Assembly (NCBI GenBank): GCA_951802425.1
Contig: OX637806.1
Span: forward strand, 496,001-560,000
Source: Clavaria fumosa
Lineage: Eukaryota > Basidiomycota > Agaricomycetes > Agaricales > Clavariaceae
Direction of reading: 5' to 3'
Length of the DNA: 64,000 nt
The notes below the pieces were generated by a model. That model did not search any database. It worked only from the letters and a program-made list of their open reading frames with translations, and had not been told where the DNA came from. The position numbers and the translations under genes are program-made. Position 1 is the first letter of the stretch. The number at the start of each line of letters is the position of its first letter. This document shows, one piece after another, positions 34,063 through 45,142 of this stretch.

Positions 34063-34832
34063 ATGTTCGGCTGTTGTGTAGCGGGTCGTCTGCTGCAGAC
34101 CAATCTACAGCAAATCGACGACACGCACGCGACCTTCGAGCTGCCAGCGGCTAACAGCATAAACCACATATGCGTCTTCCTCTTAGGCACCAGTGAGTTA
34201 GAGAGCACACTCGATAAATTCTTCTACGCTGACCGCGCTTTCGCATTCTGAGTTCCATTTCCGGATGGCTATGGAGCGACCGTGCATTTCTTCTGGCCAG
34301 GCAAAGGTACCCAGCTTCTCGGGATGTAAGCATTCATTTCCCCCTCCCCAATATTGCCCTACCACCTCTTTCCTTTTCTGCGGTGCGACGACGGCTGAAG
34401 CGCCCCCCTCGCAAATGAAATAGGCTCTCGAACGAGAAACCGTCCGCGATATTCCGTCTCCGCAACACCTTCACTGCTACGTCGACCCCATCTGCCACCT
34501 TTCCCTCCGCCTCTGCCTCGTCCATGGACCCCAGTGTCGACATTACTGCGGTCCTTGGGCTGGCCATAGAACCGTTGCCACAGATAGAGGCCCAAATGTC
34601 TAGCCTCCAGAGCTCGCTCGTCCCTTCCGCCGCCGCCGCCGCCACACTTCTCAATCCAGCCTTACTGGCGGAGAAGATCACCAGGCACCTCCTCAACTAT
34701 CTGATGGGTTTTGTCGGTGGGGCCATCACCCCGGATACTCTGGTCCCAGTCAACCTGATCGCTCAATGGTTTGAGTCCTTCCAGGGGAAGCTAAGAGCTG
34801 GGGGTGTCAGTTTCCTGGAACGAACGGAATGA
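34063..34832 (+). CDS. OPI10: Hikeshi/Opi10 family protein
   Basis: Hikeshi carries Hsp70 into the nucleus under heat stress; the yeast homologue Opi10 is linked to inositol phenotypes. Exon 1 from 34063 reads MFGCCVAGRLLQTNLQQID, then 'ATFELPAANSINHICVFLLG', the family's N-terminal signature. Exon 2 (about 34252-34326) gives 'PFPDGYGATVHFFWPGKGTQ', and exon 3 (from about 34422) gives 'LSNEKPSAIFRLRNTFT'. The C-terminal helices end 'LIAQWFESFQGKLRAGGVSF' and the stop is at 34832. Length (about 210 residues) fits the family. It converges with HMG-CoA lyase, whose stop is 155 bp away. Confidence 0.95.
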
Positions 34833-34987
34833 TTAACATGCACTAGGCGCCTCATCGCGTCCGATGTACAATAGCCTCGATAAAGACTGTAAACGTTCAA
34901 TGCTTTTTGGTTAACTCCAGCTATCTTCAAGTCTCTCTCTCCACGCGGCGGAGCAATGGGCCGTAGAAACGTTTTTGGGCGCTCACC

Positions 34988-36267
34988 TCAACGCCGTCGC
35001 GAATGTGTGATCGCCTTCCCAACCTTGCTTTCAGTCCCCCTGCCAAGTGTCTCTGAGATCCACCGGCCGATGAGCGCCACCTCTTCGACGTCGACCTCCC
35101 GCTCCGAGTCATCCGCGCGCGTGACACGATATGGGGATCCGCGTAGTGCGTATAGCACGTCTTCGGTCGCGACGTTCCCCGTCGCGCCAGGAGCATACGG
35201 ACATCCGCCGAGCCCCCCAACGGATGTGTCAATTGTGCGTATCCCGAGCGACAACGCGGTCAGCACATTCGCAACGCCCATGCCATAGGTGTCATGGAAC
35301 TGAGGCAGGACATAGATCCGGGGACGTTTATTCAGATGGCCGTGAGTACCTATTAAAAGACTTGAACACTCACGTGGCCCTATCATATTTGCGGTGAATA
35401 TTGAGAAAAGAGAAATGGGCTTCGTTGAGTCTCAAAGGCAAGCAAACGAAAGAAGAGAAGTATGAAGATTTACAGCGAGTTTGTCCATGGACACGTCCCT
35501 CGCGACGACGTCGAGCAGCTCGCTCACGGACGTCGGGTTGCCCGCACCGAGGGTGTCGCCGAGGCTAACTTGAAAGCAGCCCATGTCGACGAGCGCGCGG
35601 GCAACATCGCGCACGCGCGCAGGGTCGACGCGGCCTGTGTACGGGCACGCGACCACGACACTCACGTACCCGCGCACAGGCAGCCCATGCGCTCGCGCGC
35701 GCTGCACCACGGGTTCAATCGCTTGCAGGGACTGGGCGGTCGTCGGCGTGTTCAAGTTCGCCTGCGTGAAGGCGTCCGTGGCCCCGGTGAAGACGGAGAC
35801 CTCAAACGCCGGAGCGGCTTGGGATCCAGACGCAGCGAACGTGGGAAGGAGCGCGAGGAGGTCGTCTAGGCCTCTTTGATTGGGGATGAGCACGGGGTAG
35901 CGGACCTTAGGCAAGTGTCGCATGCGCGTGATTACCTCTGTGGTGCCTGCCATCTGGTGGTGAAGTCAGTGGGAGTCTCTGGTCCTCAATAGAAAATCTC
36001 TCCATAATTAGAGCTCACCTGAGGGACCCACCGAGGACTAACGAAGCTCCCAACCTCAATGGCCTGCAAGCCTGCGCGTCCGAGCCGATCGACCAGCTCG
36101 ACCTTCACATCTACCGTGACTTCACCGCGCTCGTTCTGGAGGCCGTCGCGGGGACCTACTTCTACGAGTGTCACTGGTATCCGTGGTTTCGAGGACCCAG
36201 AAGCGAAGAAACGCATATGCTGGGCTATACGACGCCAGCGCTGTCGTGCCATCGCCCGAGCGAACAT
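34988..36267 (-). CDS. HMGCL: Hydroxymethylglutaryl-CoA lyase, mitochondrial
   Basis: The enzyme splits HMG-CoA to acetoacetate and acetyl-CoA in leucine breakdown. The N-terminus is Arg-rich without acids (MFARAMARQRWRRIAQHMRF), as in a mitochondrial transit peptide. The catalytic barrel follows: 'VTLVEVGPRDGLQNE' (metal-binding Asp), 'IEVGSFVSPRWVPQ', an intron (about 36018-35953), 'FEVSVFTGATDAFTQANLN', 'GYVSVVVACPYTG' and 'SLGDTLGAGNP'. Then come 'MDKLA', a 6-nt microexon (35374-35379), 'FHDTYGMGVANVLTAL' and the signature 'SVGGLGGCPYAPGATGN' with the catalytic Cys and metal-binding Asn. The stop is at 34988. The gene is divergent from SOF1, with the two starts 98 bp apart. Confidence 0.94.
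35374..35379 (-). other. HMGCL: Predicted 6-nt microexon (Gly-His) of HMG-CoA lyase
   Basis: The upstream exon ends at 35474 (GCT|GTAAAT) and the downstream exon begins at 35299 (CTCAG|TTC). Joined directly they would lack the first His of the H-x-H metal site. Between them lies ATAG|GGCCAC|GTGAGT, with good splice sites on both sides, in phase 0, encoding Gly-His. Including it gives the conserved A-G-H-F-H-D-T-Y order. The flanking introns would be 94 and 74 bp. Confidence 0.75.
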
Positions 36268-36365
36268 TGTAATGTTGGTGAGGGTCGACCGTATGGCATG
36301 AGCTCACGTGATGCACTGTACGCTAAAATTGTCAATGCAGGGTACTTCACGGTAACATATTTTCA
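36268..36365. promoter_or_regulatory. Short divergent promoter of HMG-CoA lyase and SOF1
   Basis: Only 98 bp separate the two predicted start codons, on opposite strands. Core promoter elements for both genes must lie here or overlap the 5' ends. I could not pick out a specific motif with confidence. SOF1's first exon is very short, so its start depends on the intron call. Confidence 0.5.
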
Positions 36366-38178
36366 ATGGTGCGCAAGCTCACGGTTCCTCTCTAAGCTTT
36401 GCTCACTTCGACTTTATCCTTTATAGAAGATATCAGTCCTCCAACATGCACCCTCGTCGCACCTTCCTGGTCGACGGGGTGACCCCTCGCCCACATCACG
36501 CAACCTCGACCCGCTCGCCCATCCATTTGCCCGCGCGCGAGAGCGAACACGCGCCCTCAACGCCGCCAAACTTAATCACGTCTTTGCCAAGCCTTTCGTA
36601 GCTAGTTTGGAAGGCCACACTGACGCTGTAGAGGTAGTGGTCAAGAAGCCTGGCTCTCTGAGCCTTGTTGCCAGTGGCAGCTGGGATGGCGGCAAGTAGT
36701 TGTCCTGCTTCCTCTCTTCCAACTCGCCAAAACATTTCACCCCGACCGAGCACAATGCGCTCACCATGGGCTTGTTAGGGATCATCATGCATAATCTGGC
36801 ACAACGGTGTAAAACGCTGGCCTTGCCCATTGCCCATAACGGAAAGGTTTCAGGCCTATGTTTTGACGCTGAAGGCAAGCGGCTGCTGAGTTGCGGAGTG
36901 GACCGTAATGTCAAAGTGTGGGATGTCCTGGATACTGAAGAGGCTGGGCAAACGGTTTGTATTGCACTCTTCACATTGCAACGTGATCCCTCTGATGCCA
37001 TATGAAGCAGCCATCACCTATACGCGTTATCGCCGGAAAATCCGCATTCAAGTGTGCCTCCTGTTGTTCATGACCAGTTTCACATTCAGAATACTCTGCT
37101 TGTAGCTCAATAGATCACCACCGGTCAGACCCGCTCTTCGCCACTGCCTCAAACCTAGTCCAGATCTGGGACCAAACTAAGTTAGTTGCTCCCATCTCAG
37201 CGCAAAACGTGATTGATATATTTGCAGGAGTGCACCGATATCCGACCTCAGCTTCCCTACCTCTACAGAAACAATCCTTAGCGTCCGCTTTAATCTCAGC
37301 GAATCTTCCGTCCTCGCAAGCGTGGGTTCAGAGCGAACGTTTACTCTATATGACCTGAGAACAGGCAAGGCTGAGAGGCGAGTGGTCATGCAGGTTCGTC
37401 CAGGCTCTCCAAAACGCGGGCGGAACTGAATTTCCTTTGCTGGTTCCGCAGACACGTGCCAACGCGCTCTCGTGGTCCCCGGTACAGCCGACGATCGCTC
37501 TGCTCGCATCCGAAGACCATAACCTGTATACCTTTGACGTCCGTCACCTTGCTTCCCCAACGCAGATCTACAAAGGTCACGTCGCGGCTGTCATGAGTTG
37601 TGACTGGAGCCCGACCGGTACAGAGTTCGTCAGCGGCGGTTGGGACCGCACTGTCCGCATCTGGAGTGAGGGACACGGTTCCAGGCCCGAGGTGTATCAT
37701 ACCAAACGGATGCAGCGGTGTGTATCAATGGCTCGGCTTCATTCGCTCTCTGTCACACATAGAGATCTCTCATTTATTTATGCTGCAATTGGCCCTGACG
37801 ATGCATCTTATCTATAGGGTGACCTCTACACTCTTTACGCACGATGCGCGGTTCATTGTTTCTGGGTCGGACGACGGGAATGTGCGGCTCTGGAAAGCCC
37901 GGGCGTCTGAGCGACTCGGGGTGGTCAACGCGCGCGAACGCGCGGCGATCGAGTATCGCGAGAAACTCGTGTCGCGTTGGCGTGGGATAGATGACGGCGT
38001 CGGGAAGGTCCTAAGGACCAAGCATCTGCCGAAGCCGGTGTACAAGGCAGCCCAGCTCAAACGAACCATACTTGAATCGAGGAGAATCAAGGAAGAGAGG
38101 AGAAGAAAGCACTCACGACATGGGGAGAGTAAACCCAAGGCAGAAAGGCAGAAAGTCATCATTGTTGAGCAGACGTAG
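36366..38178 (+). CDS. SOF1: SOF1/DCAF13, U3 snoRNP WD40 protein
   Basis: Sof1 belongs to the small-subunit processome and is needed for 18S rRNA maturation in the nucleolus. Exon 1 is 18 nt (MVRKLT, 36366-36383). Exon 2 starts KISVLQH and carries the diagnostic 'RNLDPLAHPFARARERTRAL' and 'AAKLNHVFAKPFVASLEGH', followed by 'LVASGSWDG'. WD repeats include 'SGLCFDAEGKRLLSCGVDRN', 'VMSCDWSPTGTEFVSGGWDR' and 'DARFIVSGSDDGNVRLWKAR'. The Sof1 C-terminal box is present: 'AAIEYREKLVSRW', 'RTKHLPKPVYKA' and a basic tail, with the stop at 38178. At least six introns interrupt it. Confidence 0.94.
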
Positions 38179-38493
38179 ACTCAAAAGTTCCGGGGACCAA
38201 CTCCAAGGCAAAATGTGGATTGAGAGCCTCAATCGAGAGACAGCACGCTGGTCACTCTTTACTGAGACTGAGTCTTTATACAAGAAAGCAACGACGACAG
38301 TCGGATATAGATTGTGGAGGGATGTGTGCTTCGGTTCTCTTGCGAAAGCATTGTCTTCAGCAGCTTGCCGATGTTGAGGAAGGACATGACATGATGAACT
38401 TCATACAACGTTGTGTTCTTGCGCGCTACACCATTGCCACTAGCGCGTCGCGACAGCGCTCATACACATCTCACACCTTCAAGCTCGTGTATC

Positions 38494-39267
<774 letters not shown>

Positions 39268-39689
39268 TATTTACATGTTATATCTGCTCTTAGCACCTCT
39301 GGTTGGTCAATGGAAACGGCGTGCCGTTTGGCCCTACATGTGAGCCTTAACCGTTTATCCATTGTAGTAATATATCTGACACGGACAGATTGGGTGAGAG
39401 ATGCCCGATCATCAGCCCTCAAACCACCTTACAAGAATAACGGCAAGGCTGGGCAAACGGTTGATTGGAGCCTTCATCTGTGGAGCTATTTAGGTTACCA
39501 TGTATGCACCTCATTTTTATGAGTTTGAAGGTGACCAAAATTTGCATGTCAATTTATCATGCATGTGGGTGTTGTGCCGTCTTAGCTTCTCGAGCTGCAC
39601 CTGAGAACCCCAAAGGGGGCCAAACGACGGACAGGCGACTTGGTTGGCCTTCTAGTACCTTCTGACCAAAGGGAAAAGAAGAGGCCTAG
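39268..39689. other. Downstream flank of TAD2
   Basis: About 420 bp without a supported gene. Base composition is mixed and no repeat stands out. Confidence 0.4.
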
Positions 39690-40800
39690 TTGTAACGAGC
39701 GTGTTGTTCAAACGCTGTAAAAGGACAAAAGCTTTTAGCCAGTAGTGCCATTGAACAGGTATTTGAGGGAGGCAGAAGACCCGCAAAGGTAAAAACCATC
39801 CCACCGACAAGTCTCACGGCCTTGACGGGCGTTTGATGTAAGGAGAGGACACCCTCAAGCAACGGATGTGCAGGAGAGCAGATAGGGAGACTCACAGAGT
39901 CCTGTCTGTTTGTGGATTGCAGACCTCCGTTGTTGGTTAGTGATTGGTACAGCATGCTGGCATGCGGCACAGAAGTGTGCTTAAGTACCATGAGCAAGGT
40001 GGAGACCCTTCCCTGAGGAATCAGGATGGGAACGGGAAAGGCATTAGCCCGGACCGTAGCGGCGTTTTAGCCCTCAGTTGCCCTTTCGGGAACCAGAGCT
40101 GCCACTCTGGAACGCGATTGGGACAACCGGGATGACGACCGGCTCGAGAGGATAAATCCTCCACCGGTGGTGGGTCGCCTAAGATTCACTGCTCAAGTTA
40201 TAAACACGGGAAAAGGCCGGCTTCTTACTACAAAGAAGTACGGTAGAGTAATCGGGAGACGAAACCTGTCACCGAAGGGACTGATGTCCGGTCGAGGTAG
40301 CCATGCGCCCTCTTCGACGGTAAGATGTCCTGTGTAGGTCGAATACAGGTGGAGTGGGCTGTCACCAGGCAACAGGTTGCTCTGGACGTGCGTGCCCAGG
40401 TCGGACGACGGCTCCGGCTTCAAACTTGCAATACCAATTACTCAGCGTCAAAGGAAAACTCTCCTTGTCCTTCATCCAACTGCGGTTCCCAGCGGACGAA
40501 GGGATCGGCTATATGTTGAAAACCGATCAAGTGTGTGCATGTCTAGGACAAACGACCGACACACGAGGACTCGCCATAGCGTTGACTTGAGGCGAGATAA
40601 GACGCAGGAAGATGTACTTGCTGGTAGACGGGGGTAAAGAATGTGGTATGGCAAGGGCTTGGAAACCTTTGACCGCCATGTTCTCAGGTATTGACTACCT
40701 GGTATGCGAAATTAACGAGTGTACTGAAGCTTTTTAGTTTCGGTATGCCAGCATACTTACTTATCCCGAGAGCCACGTAAAGGCATCTTCAATTCCCGGG
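39690..40800 (+). other. Hairpin-rich, gene-free stretch; possible structured RNA or element remnant
   Basis: Many short stems sit close together on the plus strand. Examples are CCTGA-GGAA-TCAGG (about 40012-40025), CCAGAG...CTCTGG (about 40092-40109), GAGGAT-AA-ATCCTC (about 40147-40160), GGAC-TGAT-GTCC (about 40279-40290), CCTGT...ACAGG (about 40330-40351) and CAGGTA...TACCTG (about 40686-40702). One frame has only three stops over roughly 230 codons (about 39950-40640), but its translation resembles no family I know. It could be a ribozyme or intron relative, the structured part of a retroelement, or chance. No rRNA, snRNA, SRP or RNase P signature was found. Confidence 0.35.
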
Positions 40801-40820
40801 ATCTGAGGACGAAGAACTCA

Positions 40821-42866
40821 TTGACCACGGTGCACGTGCTCTGTTGTTGGACTCGCGTCGTCGCGTTGGTGGTCTCCGTGCCTATTCATCTGAGTCCAGA
40901 GTCTGCCGAGATGCTCTTTGCTGGTTTATCGGCCTGCATTGCAGTTATCGCCACCCTATCTATAGTCCTGACTTTCCTTGTCATCGTCAAATGCATCTTT
41001 ATCCAATGCCGGCGCACATACTTCACTCGCTCCAGGTCACAAGGCTCGCGCTACCTGTACTCTTACCAAGACTCTTCGGCTACATCTCCGCTCTCCGGCG
41101 TTGCTAAGAAATATGCCTTTGGTGACTACGCACACGGTTTCTGCGTCGGCTTCTTCGGCTCGCCTGGGTTTGAGTCGACCGTAGTGAGCAAGCTAACCGA
41201 AAAGCAACTTGAGCAAGAGTCGTTCTTCTCTCAGGTCCACCCAGAGATTCGGCGTCCCGAGGCTTCGCAGAGTCGGTCTCCTAACACAACTAGAGCTTCC
41301 TCAATTTCTTTCTCAGCCGCCGAATACCGCCTGTCTATGCAAGATCACAATGACACGCTTACCCAGTCAAGATCACGTTCTCTCCCGCTACCTATTTCTT
41401 CTGTCAAGGCGCAGCCCAGGTCCAAGCGACGGCTATCTTTACCTTCTATCAGCTCCTCGATTCTCAAGGAGCTAGCACCACAGAAACGACATTCAAGCCT
41501 CAAAAGTACCAACGGCATGAAACAGCAGATTCAACAAACTTCCTCAGTTAGACTTGTCAACGGCGACACTCTCTTGCCTTTGTCTTTTGTCTCACCTGCG
41601 ACATCCTATAGAGCGACCTTCCGATCCAGACTGGTGCAGAAACCGGCTGCTCGGTCCCCCCTTCCACTGTCTTCCTTGCATGACCAGCAGCCCGGCTTGC
41701 GTATCTCCCATCCATTTGCCTTACTGCCTCTCGCTGAAATCCGGCAAATGAGTCAGGATGACTTTCCAACCCCGAGGCCTCTCTCTCTGTGTGATAATCC
41801 TACTCCCCCTAGCCGCTCTTTGTCCTCCGTCTCTCCTGCTATGAAGCTCCCGTTGCGTCCGTTCCCCGTAGTCTGCACCCCTCCCAAACGCTCCTCTATT
41901 TCCCCTGACTTGGTGGACTTTCCTGTGCCCGAGCCTCTCCCCTTAGCCGAGGATACTGCTGGAGCTCAACGGAAGATGGCTTACGACACCGCGCCCCGCG
42001 CCCCGCTCTCTAACGTCCCTAACTCGATTCTCCATACCAGCTCGCCGCATGTTGCTAAAAACATCGCCGTCTACCCGACACCGGGGCTCTCTCCTCCGCT
42101 CTCTATAGACTCCATGGGCCCGATGGCAGCGGCGCCTCCCTCCCTCAGCAAGCAGCACCAGCCGCCGTACGCAAAGAGGCTCATCTTGACGGATATGGCT
42201 CGACGACGATCTTGGGCACGAAAGAGTGTGCCCCTCGGCCCGTCCCCGCTGCGTACGATGATTCTGCCAGACTCGCTGTCGGCGTCGTCGTCATCCTCGG
42301 CATCGGTGGAGAATGAGAGGAAAGAGGGCACATTGTTTTCGGCGGCCATAACATCGCTGAGCAAGAATCGCGGCTATGGCACCTCTAATAGAGTCCGCGA
42401 GTCGCTCTCGGTTGTGTTTGAGGAGGAACCGTCTATATTCGAGACGTGCGAGCCCGCCGCTGTGGTGAGCGATGTGTCTACGGACGAAGGCTCAGCGGAC
42501 GGGGCAGGAGACACGTTATTGTGTATGATACGCGACTTGGTGCGTGCGTCGACCGAATGGGACGGGAGCGTTGTGCTGGAAGAAGGGTTCAAGGCTATGG
42601 TCTCGGAAGCGACGGGGTCCTGCCCTGATGGTGCCCGGCCAAGTTCCTGGAACGAGCAGACGAAAGCAGCATTGAAGGAAGGGGGGACTGCAATATGCGA
42701 CGTTGACATGGACTTGCTTGGGCTGGACCGGATTCGGCGCCTGACGGCAGACGACTTGGGTGTGAGTGGACACAATGAGATGATATTTCGTGGAGCGCAA
42801 GAGGAGTGTAACGGCGAGGAGGTGACCCTATTTTGGGAGGAAGGTAAAGAAGATGGCTGGAGGTGA
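40821..42866 (+). CDS. Uncharacterised Ser/Pro-rich protein with one N-terminal membrane segment
   Basis: A single uninterrupted frame of up to 681 codons, long for this intron-dense locus. Residues about 31-57 form one hydrophobic helix ('MLFAGLSACIAVIATLSIVL' onward), followed by basic residues (RRTYFTRSRSQGSR), so the body probably faces the cytosol. The rest is Ser/Pro/Arg-rich and disordered until an acidic, better-structured C-terminus ('TLLCMIRDLVRASTEWDG', 'ALKEGGTAICDVDMDLLGLD'). No domain was recognised. The start may be the second Met (MLFAGL, about 40911). I judge it a real, possibly lineage-specific gene from frame length and composition. Confidence 0.7.
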   Translation: MTTVHVLCCWTRVVALVVSVPIHLSPESAEMLFAGLSACIAVIATLSIVLTFLVIVKCIFIQCRRTYFTRSRSQGSRYLYSYQDSSATSPLSGVAKKYAFGDYAHGFCVGFFGSPGFESTVVSKLTEKQLEQESFFSQVHPEIRRPEASQSRSPNTTRASSISFSAAEYRLSMQDHNDTLTQSRSRSLPLPISSVKAQPRSKRRLSLPSISSSILKELAPQKRHSSLKSTNGMKQQIQQTSSVRLVNGDTLLPLSFVSPATSYRATFRSRLVQKPAARSPLPLSSLHDQQPGLRISHPFALLPLAEIRQMSQDDFPTPRPLSLCDNPTPPSRSLSSVSPAMKLPLRPFPVVCTPPKRSSISPDLVDFPVPEPLPLAEDTAGAQRKMAYDTAPRAPLSNVPNSILHTSSPHVAKNIAVYPTPGLSPPLSIDSMGPMAAAPPSLSKQHQPPYAKRLILTDMARRRSWARKSVPLGPSPLRTMILPDSLSASSSSSASVENERKEGTLFSAAITSLSKNRGYGTSNRVRESLSVVFEEEPSIFETCEPAAVVSDVSTDEGSADGAGDTLLCMIRDLVRASTEWDGSVVLEEGFKAMVSEATGSCPDGARPSSWNEQTKAALKEGGTAICDVDMDLLGLDRIRRLTADDLGVSGHNEMIFRGAQEECNGEEVTLFWEEGKEDGWR

Positions 42867-43675
42867 ACGATACGATATCCGTCTCAGATTACTGCCCTCA
42901 CATGCGTTATGCAGGGAAAGTGTAGGAGTCGCATGGTAGAACATCAAAAGGACAGGAGAGGCGAGTGACAAGTCCTGATATTTTCTTCCCCAACCACCCG
43001 CAGTATTTCACGTTTCTTCTATCACTTTGGACCAACTCATACGGCTTCAGCGTCATCATCTTCACCCTTCTGACTGCCACGGCATGTCAATGACACATCA
43101 TACATCACGCACGAAATAACAACATGAGACATTTTAGAGAAAACGTTCTTTGCGCAACCTTTTGTCAATAGCATCAGTAGAAAGCATTCCCTAGATTTCA
43201 CAGTCCAATTCAAGTGTTCGCGAGAAAGATAACAGTTTTCCGTTATTATCTCTACGTGCATACAAGACGAGATGCGAGTAGTTCTGTGACTTCATCTATT
43301 TAGCATTGTCATGACTCGTCTCCCACTTGCGAAAGCATCATGAGACCTTAAGACTGGCCTGATGGTTTAAACAATTACAGTGGCCTTACTGTATTAAGTC
43401 TCGGGACTCAAAAGGTGCTCCAAGAGCTATGCGTGTGGTAGGCGTTACTGGCGTAGGAAAGTTGACGAAAACGAGAAACAAATCGGAAAGCAAAAGGACA
43501 AAGGCAGGGAGTCCGGCTACCAATGCAAACAGAAGCTGCTAGTAAGGAGACGGGGGGGCAGCAACAGCCAGACAGAATCTGACTCAGGACGTATTTGCGA
43601 CATGTTGGTATGAGGCGATTCCAGACGCATAGGCTCAGCCGTGAAGAACAGGGAATGAGTAGGCCGACTAAGGGG
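42867..43675. other. Intergenic region without a supported gene
   Basis: About 800 bp between convergent genes. Short frames exist (for example minus 43261-43037), but none shows family features. Nothing else is evident. Confidence 0.5.
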
Positions 43676-44912
43676 CTATCGTAGCAACCTGCGTACTAAA
43701 AAGCACGTGAGCAGTGCAGCCAGAGTTGCCAGCGGCGTTGAGTAAACTGTGGCCGCCGCCGAGGGCGTAGACGGAGACGAAGTGGAGGCCCCGGCTGCGC
43801 CACCGTTGCTAAATGACCGTGAGCGGCAAACCCCAGATGAACAAAAAGTCGGACGAAACACACCTGCCAGCGTCAAGTATATCCACCGACCTGACACCGA
43901 AAAACGTGTTTGCGCCAGCCACCTCAGACTTGACTTCGACCAGATATGTCGCATCGCGGTCTAGGCCGCTCCGCCAGAAGAGTACTTCATCCGCGTCGAC
44001 CCATGTCGAGTGCGGGTCGAGAAGCGCGCGTGCGGTCATCGCTGAGTCGTGCGGAGACGACGCGGATGATACCGCCGTGATGCTGACAGAGTAGACATCA
44101 TCGCCTGCTCCATGGAGCAGCGCGCCACGTAGGAAGAACGCGGACGTCTGCGTGAGGGTAAATAAGAGAGACGAGCCCTGCGAACGCTTGCCGCCCGCGG
44201 TGGTTATCTCGGGCCTGAGCACCAGCGGCGTCATCCCATTGTGGACTGTTAATGAAGAGACACATCGTTCGGATTTCTAGAGTATGCAGGCGCGCAGAGG
44301 ACAGAGACTTACTGTACATTGGCGGGCCGAGCTGCCAGGGATTCCCTGGCGGATTGTTATATTGGAAGAACGGGTTGGGCCTGATTGTTCCGTCCATGAG
44401 GACAGCGTTCACCGTGCGTTGCACAGGAGAGATCCTGGTGGCAAGCTCTGCATGAGCAAAGACATAGAGCAACCTCGGGAAACGAACCCTGGCAGGCCCA
44501 GTCCAATTGTGACGATAGCCCCCTGCACGGTGACCTCCACCGGCTTCACGACGGTTAGTCCAACTTGGTGATCTCCGTACGGAAGACCAGTGATGCTCGC
44601 CAACAGACCCCCATCGCTGCCAGGCGCGCGCTTGTGGCTGTCAATCGTGACATCGTATGCGCCAGGGGCTTGGGCTGTGCCAAGGAGGTACACGGCTGTG
44701 CCCGTGAAATTGAGCAACAGGCGGGCACCGGGCATCGTCGTGCGGTGCGAGCTGGAGCCTGCAGCGGTCGGATCGATTTGTTTCGGGATGATGGGGCCCG
44801 AGTAGGAGATATTCCAGCCTTGGGAAAGGGGGCCATCGCGAGTGGGTGAGTATTGGATAGTTGGAGTCTGGTCAGAAAGGGTGACATTGTATGGTGCTAG
44901 TGAGGACGACAT
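43676..44912 (-). CDS. Surface-type glycoprotein with two beta-sandwich-like repeats and C-terminal membrane anchor
   Basis: The exons encode an N-terminal region with 'TPTIQYSPTRDGPLSQGW' and 'RLLLNFTGTAVYLLGTAQAP', 'AYDVTIDSHK', a pattern found in many Agaricomycete secreted or membrane proteins. A second, similar half follows: 'NPFFQYNNPPGNPWQLG', 'SSLLFTLTQTSAFFLRGALL' and 'YSVSITAVSS'. The C-terminus is Ser/Thr/Pro-rich ('ASTSSPSTPSAAATVYS') and ends in a hydrophobic segment plus basic residues ('LATLAALLTCFLVRRLLR'), as in a single-pass or GPI-like anchor. Introns fall at about 44450-44470, 44270-44300 and 43805-43865. No clear signal peptide precedes the chosen Met. Function unknown; a cell-surface role is inferred. 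Confidence 0.6.
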
Positions 44913-45142
44913 AAAAGAGTATGGAAAGGAGGCTTTCTATAGTAAAAAGGTAAACGAACTGGGCCGACGACGGGGCCGACGACGAGCTGGCGGCTGAGCA
45001 CTGAGCCGGACAAAGTACAGTATTATGATCGCTCCACTGCTCCCAGGGAGTACGCCATAATGGGCTCCAAAAATGAAGAGGACTTCGGTCGATAAAATAC
45101 GGCACCAGGGACGTGCCTCGACGTACGTACAGCTGACAGAGC

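Noticed and set aside
39690..40800. Idea that the hairpin-rich stretch is rDNA, mitochondrial DNA or a hammerhead ribozyme
   Set aside because: No conserved rRNA words are present, base composition is not AT-rich as in fungal mtDNA, and the GAAA and CTGATG words are in the wrong order and spacing for a hammerhead core.
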